Below are positions 12,764 through 19,277 of a stretch of 19,277 nt of DNA, in pieces. The position numbers were made by a program, and so were the translations under genes. A model generated the notes under the pieces. That model was not told the origin of the DNA, did no database searches, and was given only the letters and a program-made list of their open reading frames with translations. Source of the stretch: JBFKAV01 sp041621405 (lineage in GTDB: Bacteria > Pseudomonadota > Alphaproteobacteria > Rhodobacterales > Rhodobacteraceae); the NCBI GenBank assembly GCA_041621405.1, contig JBFKAV010000056.1, forward strand, positions 1 through 19,277, read 5' to 3'. Position 1 is the stretch's first letter. Each line of letters opens with the position of its first letter.

Positions 12764-13972
12764 TCAAACCACGACATGGTCCTCGGGGATATTCGTCTGC
12801 GGATAGTCGGCGGGCGTTCCACGGCGCTGGAGCACGGAGCCGTGGATCGCCGCGCCCGGGGGCATGGGCCGCCGTCGCCCACGCGGAATGTGCCAGCCAA
12901 GGAATGTACCCGGCACCGCCGGGGCAATTTTCGGAGCGGGCCGGGGAACGTACTCGAGCAACCGCCAGGCCCAGTTCATCGAGTTGTTCGGCGCGGCGAT
13001 CGGGTCGGGTTTCACGTAGGCCTTCGCCGGGTCTTCGCCGAGCACCAGCTGGTTCACCGTCCGCGTCTTGTAGCCCAGCCCCAATGCCTTCGTCTCCTCG
13101 ATCATCCAGGCGAGCGGGATCTTGGCGAGATGGCTCTTTGCTTCGGGGTAGCCGCCGCCGACATCGGCGTGGACGCCGGAGAACCACACCTCCTTAACGT
13201 CCTGCGGCTTTCGCTCTCCGGGGTTGATCGGGTGGTCCCAGAACTCGCCGCCGTCCGGCCAGAGCTGGGGCCGGTACCACGTCCGTCGCTCGTCGATCGC
13301 CACGGCGTGGCGCACCGCCTCGACGCTGCGGTTGCTGGAGGTGAAGGCATGGGACCTGAACCGCGGCCCGCTGCGCCCCCATTCCAGGATCGAGCCGACG
13401 GTATCGAACAGGCCGAGGCAGCGGATCGCGGGCCGCTTGGGCCTGAGGATGCGCTCGAAGAGCCGGACCTCGGCGAAGGGGTTCTGGCGCGGGTCGCGGG
13501 AGCCGTCAGCCTGGATCTCGGCGCCGCTGCTGCCGACGCCCTTGTAGGCGCGATAGGCATAGTCGAGCAGGTTCAGGTTGACCGGGTCGATCAGGCCGAG
13601 GGCGTGGATGAAGCCCGCGAGGACCCGCGCGGTGTAGGCGCCGCGGCTGAAGCCGAAGATGTAGATCCGGTCGGGCGCGACGTCCTTGCCGCTGGCGCGC
13701 CTGCCGTCGTCGTACTGCTCGACGAGGAAACGGTAGGCCTCCTTGACGTTGTGGTCGAGGCCCCAGCCGGACAGCAGGCCCCAGATCTCCACGCCGCGGC
13801 GGTAGTAGTAGGAGACCGCGTTCTCGGCGCCGAAGGTGCCGACGCCGGGGTCGTAGAACACGACCTGCTCCGGCCCCTTCTCCAGCGTGCCGAAGAGCCG
13901 CAGGATGTTGGTGCGGTCCTGCGAGATCTCGTTGGAGGTTCCGTCGCAGAGAAGGACGATGTTCTTGGCCAT
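12764..13972 (-). CDS. DUF2235 alpha/beta-hydrolase (Tle1-like phospholipase fold)
   Basis: A 402-residue protein beginning MAKNIVLLCDGTSNEISQDR, the characteristic DUF2235 N-terminus, and carrying YDPGVGTFG at 40-48. Likely catalytic residues are S109 in the nucleophile elbow GFSRGAY, D190 in GLFDTVGS and H268 in GVHADVGGGY. This is the Ser-Asp-His layout of the Tle1 family of type VI lipase effectors, but many DUF2235 proteins are stand-alone and uncharacterised. No signal peptide or membrane segment is obvious. The C-terminal 60 residues are Pro/Arg-rich and poorly conserved in appearance. ATG at 13972 has GGGAGG seven bases upstream. It follows betA on the same strand after 96 bases; no VgrG, PAAR or immunity gene is visible nearby, so an effector role is not supported here. 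Confidence 0.83.
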   Translation of the reverse strand: MAKNIVLLCDGTSNEISQDRTNILRLFGTLEKGPEQVVFYDPGVGTFGAENAVSYYYRRGVEIWGLLSGWGLDHNVKEAYRFLVEQYDDGRRASGKDVAPDRIYIFGFSRGAYTARVLAGFIHALGLIDPVNLNLLDYAYRAYKGVGSSGAEIQADGSRDPRQNPFAEVRLFERILRPKRPAIRCLGLFDTVGSILEWGRSGPRFRSHAFTSSNRSVEAVRHAVAIDERRTWYRPQLWPDGGEFWDHPINPGERKPQDVKEVWFSGVHADVGGGYPEAKSHLAKIPLAWMIEETKALGLGYKTRTVNQLVLGEDPAKAYVKPDPIAAPNNSMNWAWRLLEYVPRPAPKIAPAVPGTFLGWHIPRGRRRPMPPGAAIHGSVLQRRGTPADYPQTNIPEDHVVV

Positions 13973-14068
13973 GGCGCACCTCCCGGCTGGCAGGCTACCA
14001 CCGGACGTTGCGCCGCAGAACCGGGTTTTCGCCTCGGGCCGCAGCACAGGGGGGCGGCCGCCTCGGCC

Positions 14069-15721
14069 TTAGCGCTGCGCGCTTTGCCAGTCGGGGTGGA
14101 TCCAGGGCTCGAGGTTCTCCGGCGGCAGCGGGGTCCGGCCGAGGACGTGGTCGGCCGCCTTCTCGCCCACCAGGATCGAGGGCGCGTTGGTGTTGCCGTT
14201 GGTGATGCGCGGGAAGATCGAGCTGTCGGCCACCCGCAGGCCCTCCGTGCCGATGACCCTACAGTCGGGGTCGACCACCGCCATCGGGTCGTCGCGGCTT
14301 CCCATCCTGGCGGTGCCGCAGGGGTGGTAGGCGCTTTCGGCGTGGTCACGGATGAAGGCGTCGAGCTCCGCGTCGCTCTGGAGCTCCGGCCCCGGCGCGA
14401 TCTCGCGGGCGACGTGCTCGGCCATCGCCGATTGCGTGAAGATCTCGCGGGTCAGGCGCAGGCAAGCGCGGAACTCGGCCCAGTCGTCCTCGTGGCTCAT
14501 GTAGTTGAAGCGGATCGCCGGCGCGTCCTCGGGACGGCGGGAGCGCAGCGTGACCGTGCCGCGCGACTTCGAGCGCATCGGCCCGACGTGGGCCTGGAAG
14601 CCATGGCCGTTGGCCGCCACCTTGCCGTCGTAGCTGACCGCGAGCGGCAGGAAGTGGAACTGGATGTCGGGATAGTCGATCCCGGCGGCCGAGCGGATGA
14701 AGCCGGTGCTCTCGAACTGGTTCGAGGCGCCGGGACCGGTGCCGGTGAGAAGCCAGCGCAGGCCCACCCAGGCCTTCCCGGCGAGGTTCCAGTAGCGGTA
14801 GAGGGTGATCGGCTTCCTGGCGGCGAACTGGACGTAAACCTCGAGGTGGTCCTGCAGGTTCGCGCCGACGCCGGGGCGGTCGGCGAGGACGGGAATTCCG
14901 TGCTCCGCGAGATGCCTGCCTGGGCCGATGCCGGAGAGCATCAGCAGTTTCGGCGTGTTGATCGAGGAGGCGGCGAAGATCACCTCGCGGCGGGCGCGGA
15001 TCGTCTCGACCCGGCCGCCGCGCGCGACCTCGACGCCGGTGGCGCAGATGCCGTCGAACGTGACCTTCCGGGCCAGCGCGCGGACCAGCCGGCAGGTCGG
15101 CCGGCGGAGCGCGGGCTTCAGGTAGGCGTTGGCCGCCGACCAGCGCCGGCCGCGCCAGATTGTCGCCTCCATCGCGCCGAAGCCTTCCTGGCGGTGGCCG
15201 TTGTAATCCTCGGTGAGGCCGTAGCCGGCCTCGCGCCCGGCCTCGACGAAGGCGTGGAAGAGCGGGTTCTCGCGGGTCCCGCGGGTGACGTGCAGAGGAC
15301 CGTCGGTGCCGCGCCATTGCCGGTCGCCCGTGCCGTGCCAGCATTCCATCCGCTTGTAGTAGGGCAGCACGTCGGCATAGGCCCAGCCGGTGGCCCCGGC
15401 CTCGGCCCAGTGGTCGAAGTCCCGCGCGTGGCCGCGGACGTAGACCATCCCGTTGATCGACGACGAGCCGCCGATCACCTTGCCGCGCGGCACCGGCATC
15501 CGGCGGCCGCCGAGGCCGGGCTCGGGCTCGGAGGCGAAGCCCCAGTCGTAGCGCGCCATGCTCATCGGAAAGGAGAGCGCGCCCGGCATCTGGATGAAGG
15601 GCCCGGCGTCGGTGCCGCCGTGCTCGATCACGATGACCGAGGCCCCGGCCTCGGAGAGCCGGAAGGCGAGCGCCGAACCCGCCGAGCCGGCGCCGACGAT
15701 GACGAAGTCCGCCTCTAGCAC
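14069..15721 (-). CDS. betA: Choline dehydrogenase (GMC oxidoreductase)
   Basis: A 550-residue FAD enzyme that oxidises choline to betaine aldehyde at the membrane. It has the N-terminal dinucleotide motif VIVGAGSAGSALAFRL (about 7-22) and the GMC signature GKVIGGSSSINGMVYVRGH (about 85). The catalytic His segment ESAYHPCGTARMGS and the C-terminal FPRITNGNTNAPSILVGEKA provide the His/Asn pair. The length fits BetA (about 550-556). The start is taken as GTG at 15721, giving VLEADFVIV, where homologues have MEADYVIVG. No Shine-Dalgarno precedes it, and a GC-rich multi-hairpin element abuts it. The same frame stays open for 94 more codons upstream but without family resemblance. Gene order is betI-betB-dehydratase-betA, so BetA is separated from BetB by about 1.2 kb. 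Confidence 0.93.
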   Translation of the reverse strand: MLEADFVIVGAGSAGSALAFRLSEAGASVIVIEHGGTDAGPFIQMPGALSFPMSMARYDWGFASEPEPGLGGRRMPVPRGKVIGGSSSINGMVYVRGHARDFDHWAEAGATGWAYADVLPYYKRMECWHGTGDRQWRGTDGPLHVTRGTRENPLFHAFVEAGREAGYGLTEDYNGHRQEGFGAMEATIWRGRRWSAANAYLKPALRRPTCRLVRALARKVTFDGICATGVEVARGGRVETIRARREVIFAASSINTPKLLMLSGIGPGRHLAEHGIPVLADRPGVGANLQDHLEVYVQFAARKPITLYRYWNLAGKAWVGLRWLLTGTGPGASNQFESTGFIRSAAGIDYPDIQFHFLPLAVSYDGKVAANGHGFQAHVGPMRSKSRGTVTLRSRRPEDAPAIRFNYMSHEDDWAEFRACLRLTREIFTQSAMAEHVAREIAPGPELQSDAELDAFIRDHAESAYHPCGTARMGSRDDPMAVVDPDCRVIGTEGLRVADSSIFPRITNGNTNAPSILVGEKAADHVLGRTPLPPENLEPWIHPDWQSAQR

Positions 15722-15923
15722 GGGTCGCGCGCGGGGGGTTTCACACACCCCGCACCCCCCGTGGAGTACTTGGAAAACAGGGAAGGAGCGGGCAGCATGC
15801 CCGGGCGCGACCGCGCCGCGCGCCAGCGCGGCGCCGGGCCCAACCCGAGGAGCAGGCCGAAGGCCCACGACGAAAGGCGGGAGCGCTCCGGGAATGGCCG
15901 GGCGCGGCGGGGTCGGGCCGGGA
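15722..15923. repeat. Multi-hairpin intergenic element inside the bet operon
   Basis: Three hairpins stand in a row: GGGGGG/CCCCCC arms at 15733-15738 and 15755-15760; CGGGCA-GCA-TGCCCG at 15789-15803; and GCGCCGCGC/GCGCGGCGC arms at 15813-15821 and 15826-15834. Between the first two lies GTGGAGTACTTGGAAAACAG. From memory this motif, and the downstream GGCGGGAGCGCTC-like part, resemble sequence that recurs between genes in Rhodobacteraceae. It fills the whole gap between the dehydratase stop and the betA start. Whether it is a dispersed repeat cannot be proven from one copy. The stems could reduce read-through to betA or stabilise the upstream mRNA. Confidence 0.55.
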
Positions 15924-16928
15924 TCATGCGTCCTCCAGGTAGCGGTGGAAGGCGTCGAAGCCGATGTTGCCGCCGGTGGCGTAGACCACCGCCGTGCGTC
16001 CATCGGCCGCGACGCGGCCCGCGAGGAGCGCCGCCACCGCGACGGCGCCCGAGGGTTCGAGCACGAGCTTCAGCCGCTCGAAGGCGAAGCGCATCGCCCT
16101 GCGGACCTCGGCGTCCGTCACCCGAACGCCCTTCACGCCTGCTGCGCGGGCCGCCGCGAAGGGGGCGGCGCCCGGCGCCGTGGCCTGCAGCGCGTCGCAG
16201 ATCGTCGGCAAGCCCGAAGCCACGCGCTGGATTTCGCCGTCGGCGAGCGAGGCGCCCATGGCGTGGTAGCCCTCGGGCTCGACGGCGACGATCTCGGTTT
16301 CCGCTCTTGCGTTGCGGAAGGCCAGCGACACGCCGCCGACGAGGCCACCGCCGCCGACCGGGCAGAGCACCAGGTCGGCCACGGCCCCCGCCCTCGCCAG
16401 CTGCTCGAGCGCCTCGAGCCCGGCCCCCGCCTGGCCGGCGACGATCGCCGGATCGTCGAACGGATGGAGCAGCACCAGCCCGTCGCGCGCCGCGATCTCG
16501 CGGGCGAGCGTAGCGGCGGCCTCCTCGCGCGGGCGCGGCCCATGAACGGACGGCACCACGCGGGCGCCGAAAGCCTCGGTCGCGGTGCGCTTGGCCTCGG
16601 GCGCGTCGACCGGCATCACGATCGTCACCGGCACCCCCTGGGCGCGGCCGGCAGCGGCGAGGCCTTGCGCGAAGTTGCCCGAGGAATAGGCCACGACGCC
16701 GCGAGCCTTCTCCTCCGGCGTGAGCCGGGTCAGCCGCCAGTAGGCGCCACGGATCTTGAACGAGCCCGCCCATTGCAGGCTCTCGGCCTTGACGAACACC
16801 CGCGCCGCGCCGCTCTCCCGCGCCAGCGCCTCGGATTCCAGAAGCGGCGTGCGCTGGGTGGCGCCCCGCGTCACGGCATAGGCGGCTTCGAGCTCGGCCG
16901 GGCCGGGCACGGTCTCACCAGGGCGCAT
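15924..16928 (-). CDS. Threonine/serine dehydratase-like PLP enzyme
   Basis: A 334-residue fold-type II PLP enzyme. The Schiff-base lysine is K58 in GSFKIRGAY, the substrate-carboxylate loop is SSGNFAQG (82-89), and the cofactor-phosphate loop is PVGGGGLVGGV near residue 187. There is no C-terminal ACT regulatory domain, so it is a short form such as TdcB, serine racemase or the ectoine-degradation EutB type rather than IlvA. The usual reaction is deamination of threonine or serine to a 2-keto acid plus ammonia; the true substrate is unknown. ATG at 16928, with GGGAGG seven bases upstream, is preferred over ATG at 16949. It overlaps the end of betB by 14 bases, so the two are coupled. Its position inside the bet operon is unusual. 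Confidence 0.85.
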   Translation of the reverse strand: MRPGETVPGPAELEAAYAVTRGATQRTPLLESEALARESGAARVFVKAESLQWAGSFKIRGAYWRLTRLTPEEKARGVVAYSSGNFAQGLAAAGRAQGVPVTIVMPVDAPEAKRTATEAFGARVVPSVHGPRPREEAAATLAREIAARDGLVLLHPFDDPAIVAGQAGAGLEALEQLARAGAVADLVLCPVGGGGLVGGVSLAFRNARAETEIVAVEPEGYHAMGASLADGEIQRVASGLPTICDALQATAPGAAPFAAARAAGVKGVRVTDAEVRRAMRFAFERLKLVLEPSGAVAVAALLAGRVAADGRTAVVYATGGNIGFDAFHRYLEDA

Positions 16929-18366
16929 CGACGCCTCCCTGGCCGACATAGACGGTCTTCACCTCGGTCCAGTGCTCGATCGCGGCACGGCCGTTCTCGC
17001 GGCCGAGGCCGGAGAGCTTGGTGCCCCCGAACGGCATCTCCACGGGCGTGAGGTTGTACGTGTTGATCCAGCAGGTGCCGGCCTCGAGGGCGCCGATCAC
17101 CCGGTGGGCGCGGGCGAGATCGCGGGTGAAGACGCCGGCCGAGAGGCCAAAGCCGGTGGCGTTGGCCCGCGCAACGGACTCGGCCTCGCTGTCGAAGGAG
17201 AGCACGCACATCACCGGCCCGAAGATCTCCTCCCGCGCGATGGTCATGGCGTCGGTCACGTCGGCGAAGACCGTCGGCTCGACAAAGTACCCCTCGCGCT
17301 GCGGCACGCCGCCGCCGGCGACGAGGCGGGCGCCCTCCGCGCGGCCCCGCTCGATGTAGCCCAGGACCTTGTCGCGCTGCGCCTCGCTGACGAGCGGGCC
17401 GAGCGTGGTGGCCTCGTCCAGAGGGTCGCCCAGAGTGATCGCCTGCGTCCGCTCGACCAGCCGGTCGAGGAAGGCCGCTTCCAGCGCCCGCTCGACGAAG
17501 ACGCGGGTGCCGTTCGAGCAGACCTGGCCCGCGGAGTAGAAGTTCCCCAGCATCGCCGCGCCCACGGCGGCGTCGAGATCGGCGTCGGCGAAGACGATCA
17601 TGGGCGACTTGCCGCCGAGCTCCATCGTGGCGTGGCGCAGCCCCTCGGCGGCCATCTGGTAGACCTTGCGCCCCGTGGGGACCGAGCCGGTGAGCGAGAC
17701 CTTCCGCACCCGGGCGTCGGAGACGAGCCTTGCCCCCACTCCGCCCCGGCCCTGCAACACATTAAAGACGCCGGGCGGCGCGCCGGCCTCGACCAGGATC
17801 TCAGCGAGCTTCAGTGCGCCGAGGGGCGTGAGCTCGGAGGGCTTGAACACCATGGTGTTGCCGCAGGCGAGCGCGGGCGCGGCCTTCCAGCAGGCGATCT
17901 GGGAGGGGTAGTTCCAGGCGCCGATGCCGACGGTGACCCCCACGGGCACCCGCATCGTGTAGGCCCAGTCGCCCCCGAGCGGGATCGTCTCGCCGCCGAT
18001 CGTCGCGGCCAGTCCGCCGAAATACTCCAGCGCGTCGGCGCCCGAGGGCCAGTCGGCCGCGCGGGTCTCGGAAATCGGTTTGCCGGTGTCGAGCGTCTCG
18101 AGCCGCGCGAGCTCCTCGGCGCGGTCCCGGATGATCGCCGCAGCGCGGGTGAGCACGCGGCCGCGCTCCACGGGCCTGAGCGCCGCCCAATGGCCCTGCG
18201 CCCGGGCGGCGGCGGCGAGCGCGGCCTCGGTGACGGCCTCCGTGGCCTCGTGGACCCGGGCGATCTCCTCGCCGGTTGCGGGGTAGAGCGCTGCGATCGC
18301 GTCGCCGGCCGCGTCCTCGAGCCAGGCGCCGTCGACGTAGTGGCTGGCCTTGGGTTGTGCCTTCAT
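16915..18366 (-). CDS. betB: Betaine aldehyde dehydrogenase
   Basis: A 483-residue NAD(P)-dependent aldehyde dehydrogenase that converts betaine aldehyde to glycine betaine in the cytosol. Residues seen are WNYP (151-154, oxyanion Asn), K175 in FKPSE, the loop SLTGSVPTGR (224-233), the general base E249 in MELGGKSP, the nucleophile C283 in GQVCSNGTR, and EEIFGPV near 380. The length is typical of BetB, and the segments ETRAADWPSGADALEYFGG and PFGGTKLSGLGRENG match this branch. The ATG at 18366 overlaps the betI stop (ATGA), and the 3' end overlaps the dehydratase start. It should be repressed by BetI from the divergent operator. Confidence 0.94.
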   Translation of the reverse strand: MKAQPKASHYVDGAWLEDAAGDAIAALYPATGEEIARVHEATEAVTEAALAAAARAQGHWAALRPVERGRVLTRAAAIIRDRAEELARLETLDTGKPISETRAADWPSGADALEYFGGLAATIGGETIPLGGDWAYTMRVPVGVTVGIGAWNYPSQIACWKAAPALACGNTMVFKPSELTPLGALKLAEILVEAGAPPGVFNVLQGRGGVGARLVSDARVRKVSLTGSVPTGRKVYQMAAEGLRHATMELGGKSPMIVFADADLDAAVGAAMLGNFYSAGQVCSNGTRVFVERALEAAFLDRLVERTQAITLGDPLDEATTLGPLVSEAQRDKVLGYIERGRAEGARLVAGGGVPQREGYFVEPTVFADVTDAMTIAREEIFGPVMCVLSFDSEAESVARANATGFGLSAGVFTRDLARAHRVIGALEAGTCWINTYNLTPVEMPFGGTKLSGLGRENGRAAIEHWTEVKTVYVGQGGVDAPW

Positions 18367-18938
18367 CGCCCGATCTCCGCTTTCAGCACGCCTTCGACCA
18401 GCCGCACCGCACCGGCCCGGTCCGGGGCGCGGCCGGCAAGCGCCTCGCGCAGGTAGACGCCATCGATCATCGCGCCGAGACACTCCGCTGCCTCGCCCGC
18501 GCAGGCGCCGACGAGGGCGCGAAGCGGCCCGAGCAGGTTCGACCGGAGCCGCCCCTGATAGACCCTGAGGAGCCGCCCCGCCTCGGGCACGGTCTGGGCG
18601 AGGACGTAGAAGTGGAGCCAGGCCGAGACAACCTCGCGGCGGAACGAGCCTTCCGAGAAGCTGGCCCGGATCACCGCGCGCAGACGGCCTTCGGCGCCCT
18701 CGGCCGCCGCCAGCGCGCCCCGCACCTCAGCGCCGTAGATCGAGAGGATGTGGCGCATCGCGGCGAGGAAGATCTGCTCCTTGCTGCCGAAATAGTGGTG
18801 CGCGAGCGCCGAGGACATGCCGGCCCGCCGGGCGATTTGCGCGACCGTCACGTCGAGCGTGCCGGCGCGGCCGATCTCGGCGATGGTGGCGCGCACCAGC
18901 GCATCGCGGCGCAGGGGTTCCATTCCGACCTTGGGCAT
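18363..18938 (-). CDS. betI: Choline-responsive TetR-family repressor BetI
   Basis: A 191-residue TetR-type regulator. The DNA-binding domain spans about 10-60 (RDALVRATIAEIGRAGTLDV, then TVAQIARRAGMSSALAHHYFGSKEQIF), with the helix-turn-helix VAQIARRAGMSSALAHHYF. The N-terminus MPKVGMEPLRRDAL and the core SEGSFRREVVSAWLHFYVLA are characteristic of BetI, which releases DNA when choline binds. ATG at 18938 has GGAGG upstream; an in-frame upstream ATG at 19016 would read across the operator and is rejected. The stop overlaps the betB start. It most likely controls its own operon and the divergent choX. Confidence 0.93.
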   Translation of the reverse strand: MPKVGMEPLRRDALVRATIAEIGRAGTLDVTVAQIARRAGMSSALAHHYFGSKEQIFLAAMRHILSIYGAEVRGALAAAEGAEGRLRAVIRASFSEGSFRREVVSAWLHFYVLAQTVPEAGRLLRVYQGRLRSNLLGPLRALVGACAGEAAECLGAMIDGVYLREALAGRAPDRAGAVRLVEGVLKAEIGR

Positions 18939-18975
18939 TCGCGGCCTCCTCCCGCGATCCGCTACCGGATTCTTT

Positions 18976-18989
18976 ATTGACTCGTCAAT
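18976..18989. promoter_or_regulatory. Candidate BetI operator between betI and choX
   Basis: ATTGAC-TC-GTCAAT is a perfect palindrome in an AT-rich patch 38 bases upstream of betI and 95 upstream of choX. Each half provides a TTGAC that could serve as a -35 element on its own strand. It resembles the ATTGAAC-type half sites reported for BetI, and its position fits repression of both arms. Confidence 0.65.
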
Positions 18990-19083
18990 CAACAAAAACG
19001 AGAAGTGCTCAAGCAAATCGGTTGCCTTTCGGCCCGCAGCGCCGTTTCATGGCGGCCAAAGAGCCAACACAGGGAGAACGGCC

Positions 19084-19277
19084 ATGCGCCTCACATTCAC
19101 CGCCCTCGCCCTCGCCGCCTTCGCCGGCCAGGCCTCGGCCCAGTGCGACACAATCAATTTCTCGGATGTCGGCTGGACCGACATCACCGCGACCACCGCG
19201 GCCACCACCTTCGTGCTGAAGGCGCTGGGCTACGAGACCGACATCAAGGTGCTTTCGGTGCCGGTGACCTACACCTC
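19084..19277 (+). CDS. choX: Choline ABC transporter substrate-binding protein, 5' part
   Basis: The first 64 codons of a gene cut by the window end. A signal peptide MRLTFTALALAAFAGQASA is followed by mature QCDTINFSDVGWTDITATTA and then TTFVLKALGYETDIKVLSVP. This matches the start of ChoX/OpuAC-type periplasmic choline-binding proteins, in which the conserved SDVGWTDI segment begins lobe I. The ATG is preceded by GGGAGAA at about eight bases. It is divergent from betI across a 145-base region with the palindromic operator, so induction by choline is expected. The permease and ATPase genes (choW, choV) should lie to the right, outside the window. Confidence 0.92.
   Translation, partial: MRLTFTALALAAFAGQASAQCDTINFSDVGWTDITATTAATTFVLKALGYETDIKVLSVPVTYT

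Noticed and set aside
12764..13972. A type VI secretion effector cassette
   Set aside because: Only the DUF2235 hydrolase is present; no VgrG, PAAR, chaperone or immunity gene lies within the window.
12776..15718. A 980-codon open frame on the plus strand
   Set aside because: It runs antisense to the DUF2235 and betA genes, which have clear family motifs. Its product is low-complexity (Arg, Gly, Val, Asp rich) without domains; it is an effect of high GC.
15722..16003. An N-terminal extension of BetA by 94 residues
   Set aside because: The extension crosses the hairpin element and the end of the dehydratase gene, and the dinucleotide-binding motif that begins all BetA proteins starts only a few residues after the GTG at 15721.
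16972..18456. A long plus-strand frame antisense to betB
   Set aside because: BetB has an intact catalytic Cys, Glu and Asn on the other strand; the antisense product has no recognisable domain.

Overview
The window is GC-rich, with dense, overlapping genes, frequent GTG/TTG starts and GGAGG-type ribosome binding sites. It looks like chromosomal DNA of an alphaproteobacterium, most likely Rhodobacteraceae (Rhodobacter/Paracoccus-like). The taxonomy is inferred from the gene set: choX next to betI-betB-betA, a DUF465/YdcH protein behind an FNR-type box, a HAD-UbiA fusion followed by GtrA, and a multi-hairpin intergenic element. No rRNA, tRNA, CRISPR array, intact insertion sequence or phage gene was seen.

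Layout. (1) 1-1550, minus strand: the start of a GtrA-like membrane protein coupled to a HAD-phosphatase/UbiA-prenyltransferase fusion, probably for a polyprenyl-phosphate pentose donor used in surface glycans. (2) 1551-2388: 838 bases without an intact gene. They hold a probable frameshifted remnant on the minus strand and a perfect 13-base palindrome. (3) 2389-4364: a small DUF1330 protein (plus) converging on two tandem MipA/OmpV-family outer-membrane proteins (minus). (4) 4558-5759: a TerB-like protein, possibly leaderless, overlapping by four bases a PhnD-type binding protein that lacks a signal peptide. (5) 5861-10580: a plus-strand operon of a polar amino-acid-type ABC transporter (ATPase, periplasmic binding protein, two permeases) ending in a glutamine-synthetase-family ligase. 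This suggests uptake of an amine or amino acid followed by gamma-glutamylation or nitrogen assimilation. (6) 10581-12440: a visibly lower-GC segment with an NTF2/SnoaL-like protein and a divergent DapB-like reductase, a candidate acquired island. (7) 12441-13972: YdcH/DUF465 and a DUF2235 alpha/beta-hydrolase (minus). (8) 14069-19277: the choline-to-glycine-betaine locus. The divergent choX (truncated by the window end) and betI-betB-betA flank a 145-base region with a palindromic BetI-type operator. The bet operon is interrupted by a threonine/serine-dehydratase-like gene and by a roughly 200-base multi-hairpin element directly before betA.

How they work together. BetI should repress both arms until choline is present. 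ChoX feeds choline to BetA (choline to betaine aldehyde), and BetB oxidises the aldehyde to betaine. The central ABC/ligase operon appears to be a self-contained uptake-and-capture unit, with expression steps marked by hairpins after the binding-protein gene and before the second permease. No single cluster here is clearly a new system. The best leads are the permease micro-ORF/hairpin arrangement, the interrupted bet operon, the TerB/cytosolic PhnD pair and the low-GC NTF2-DapB segment.
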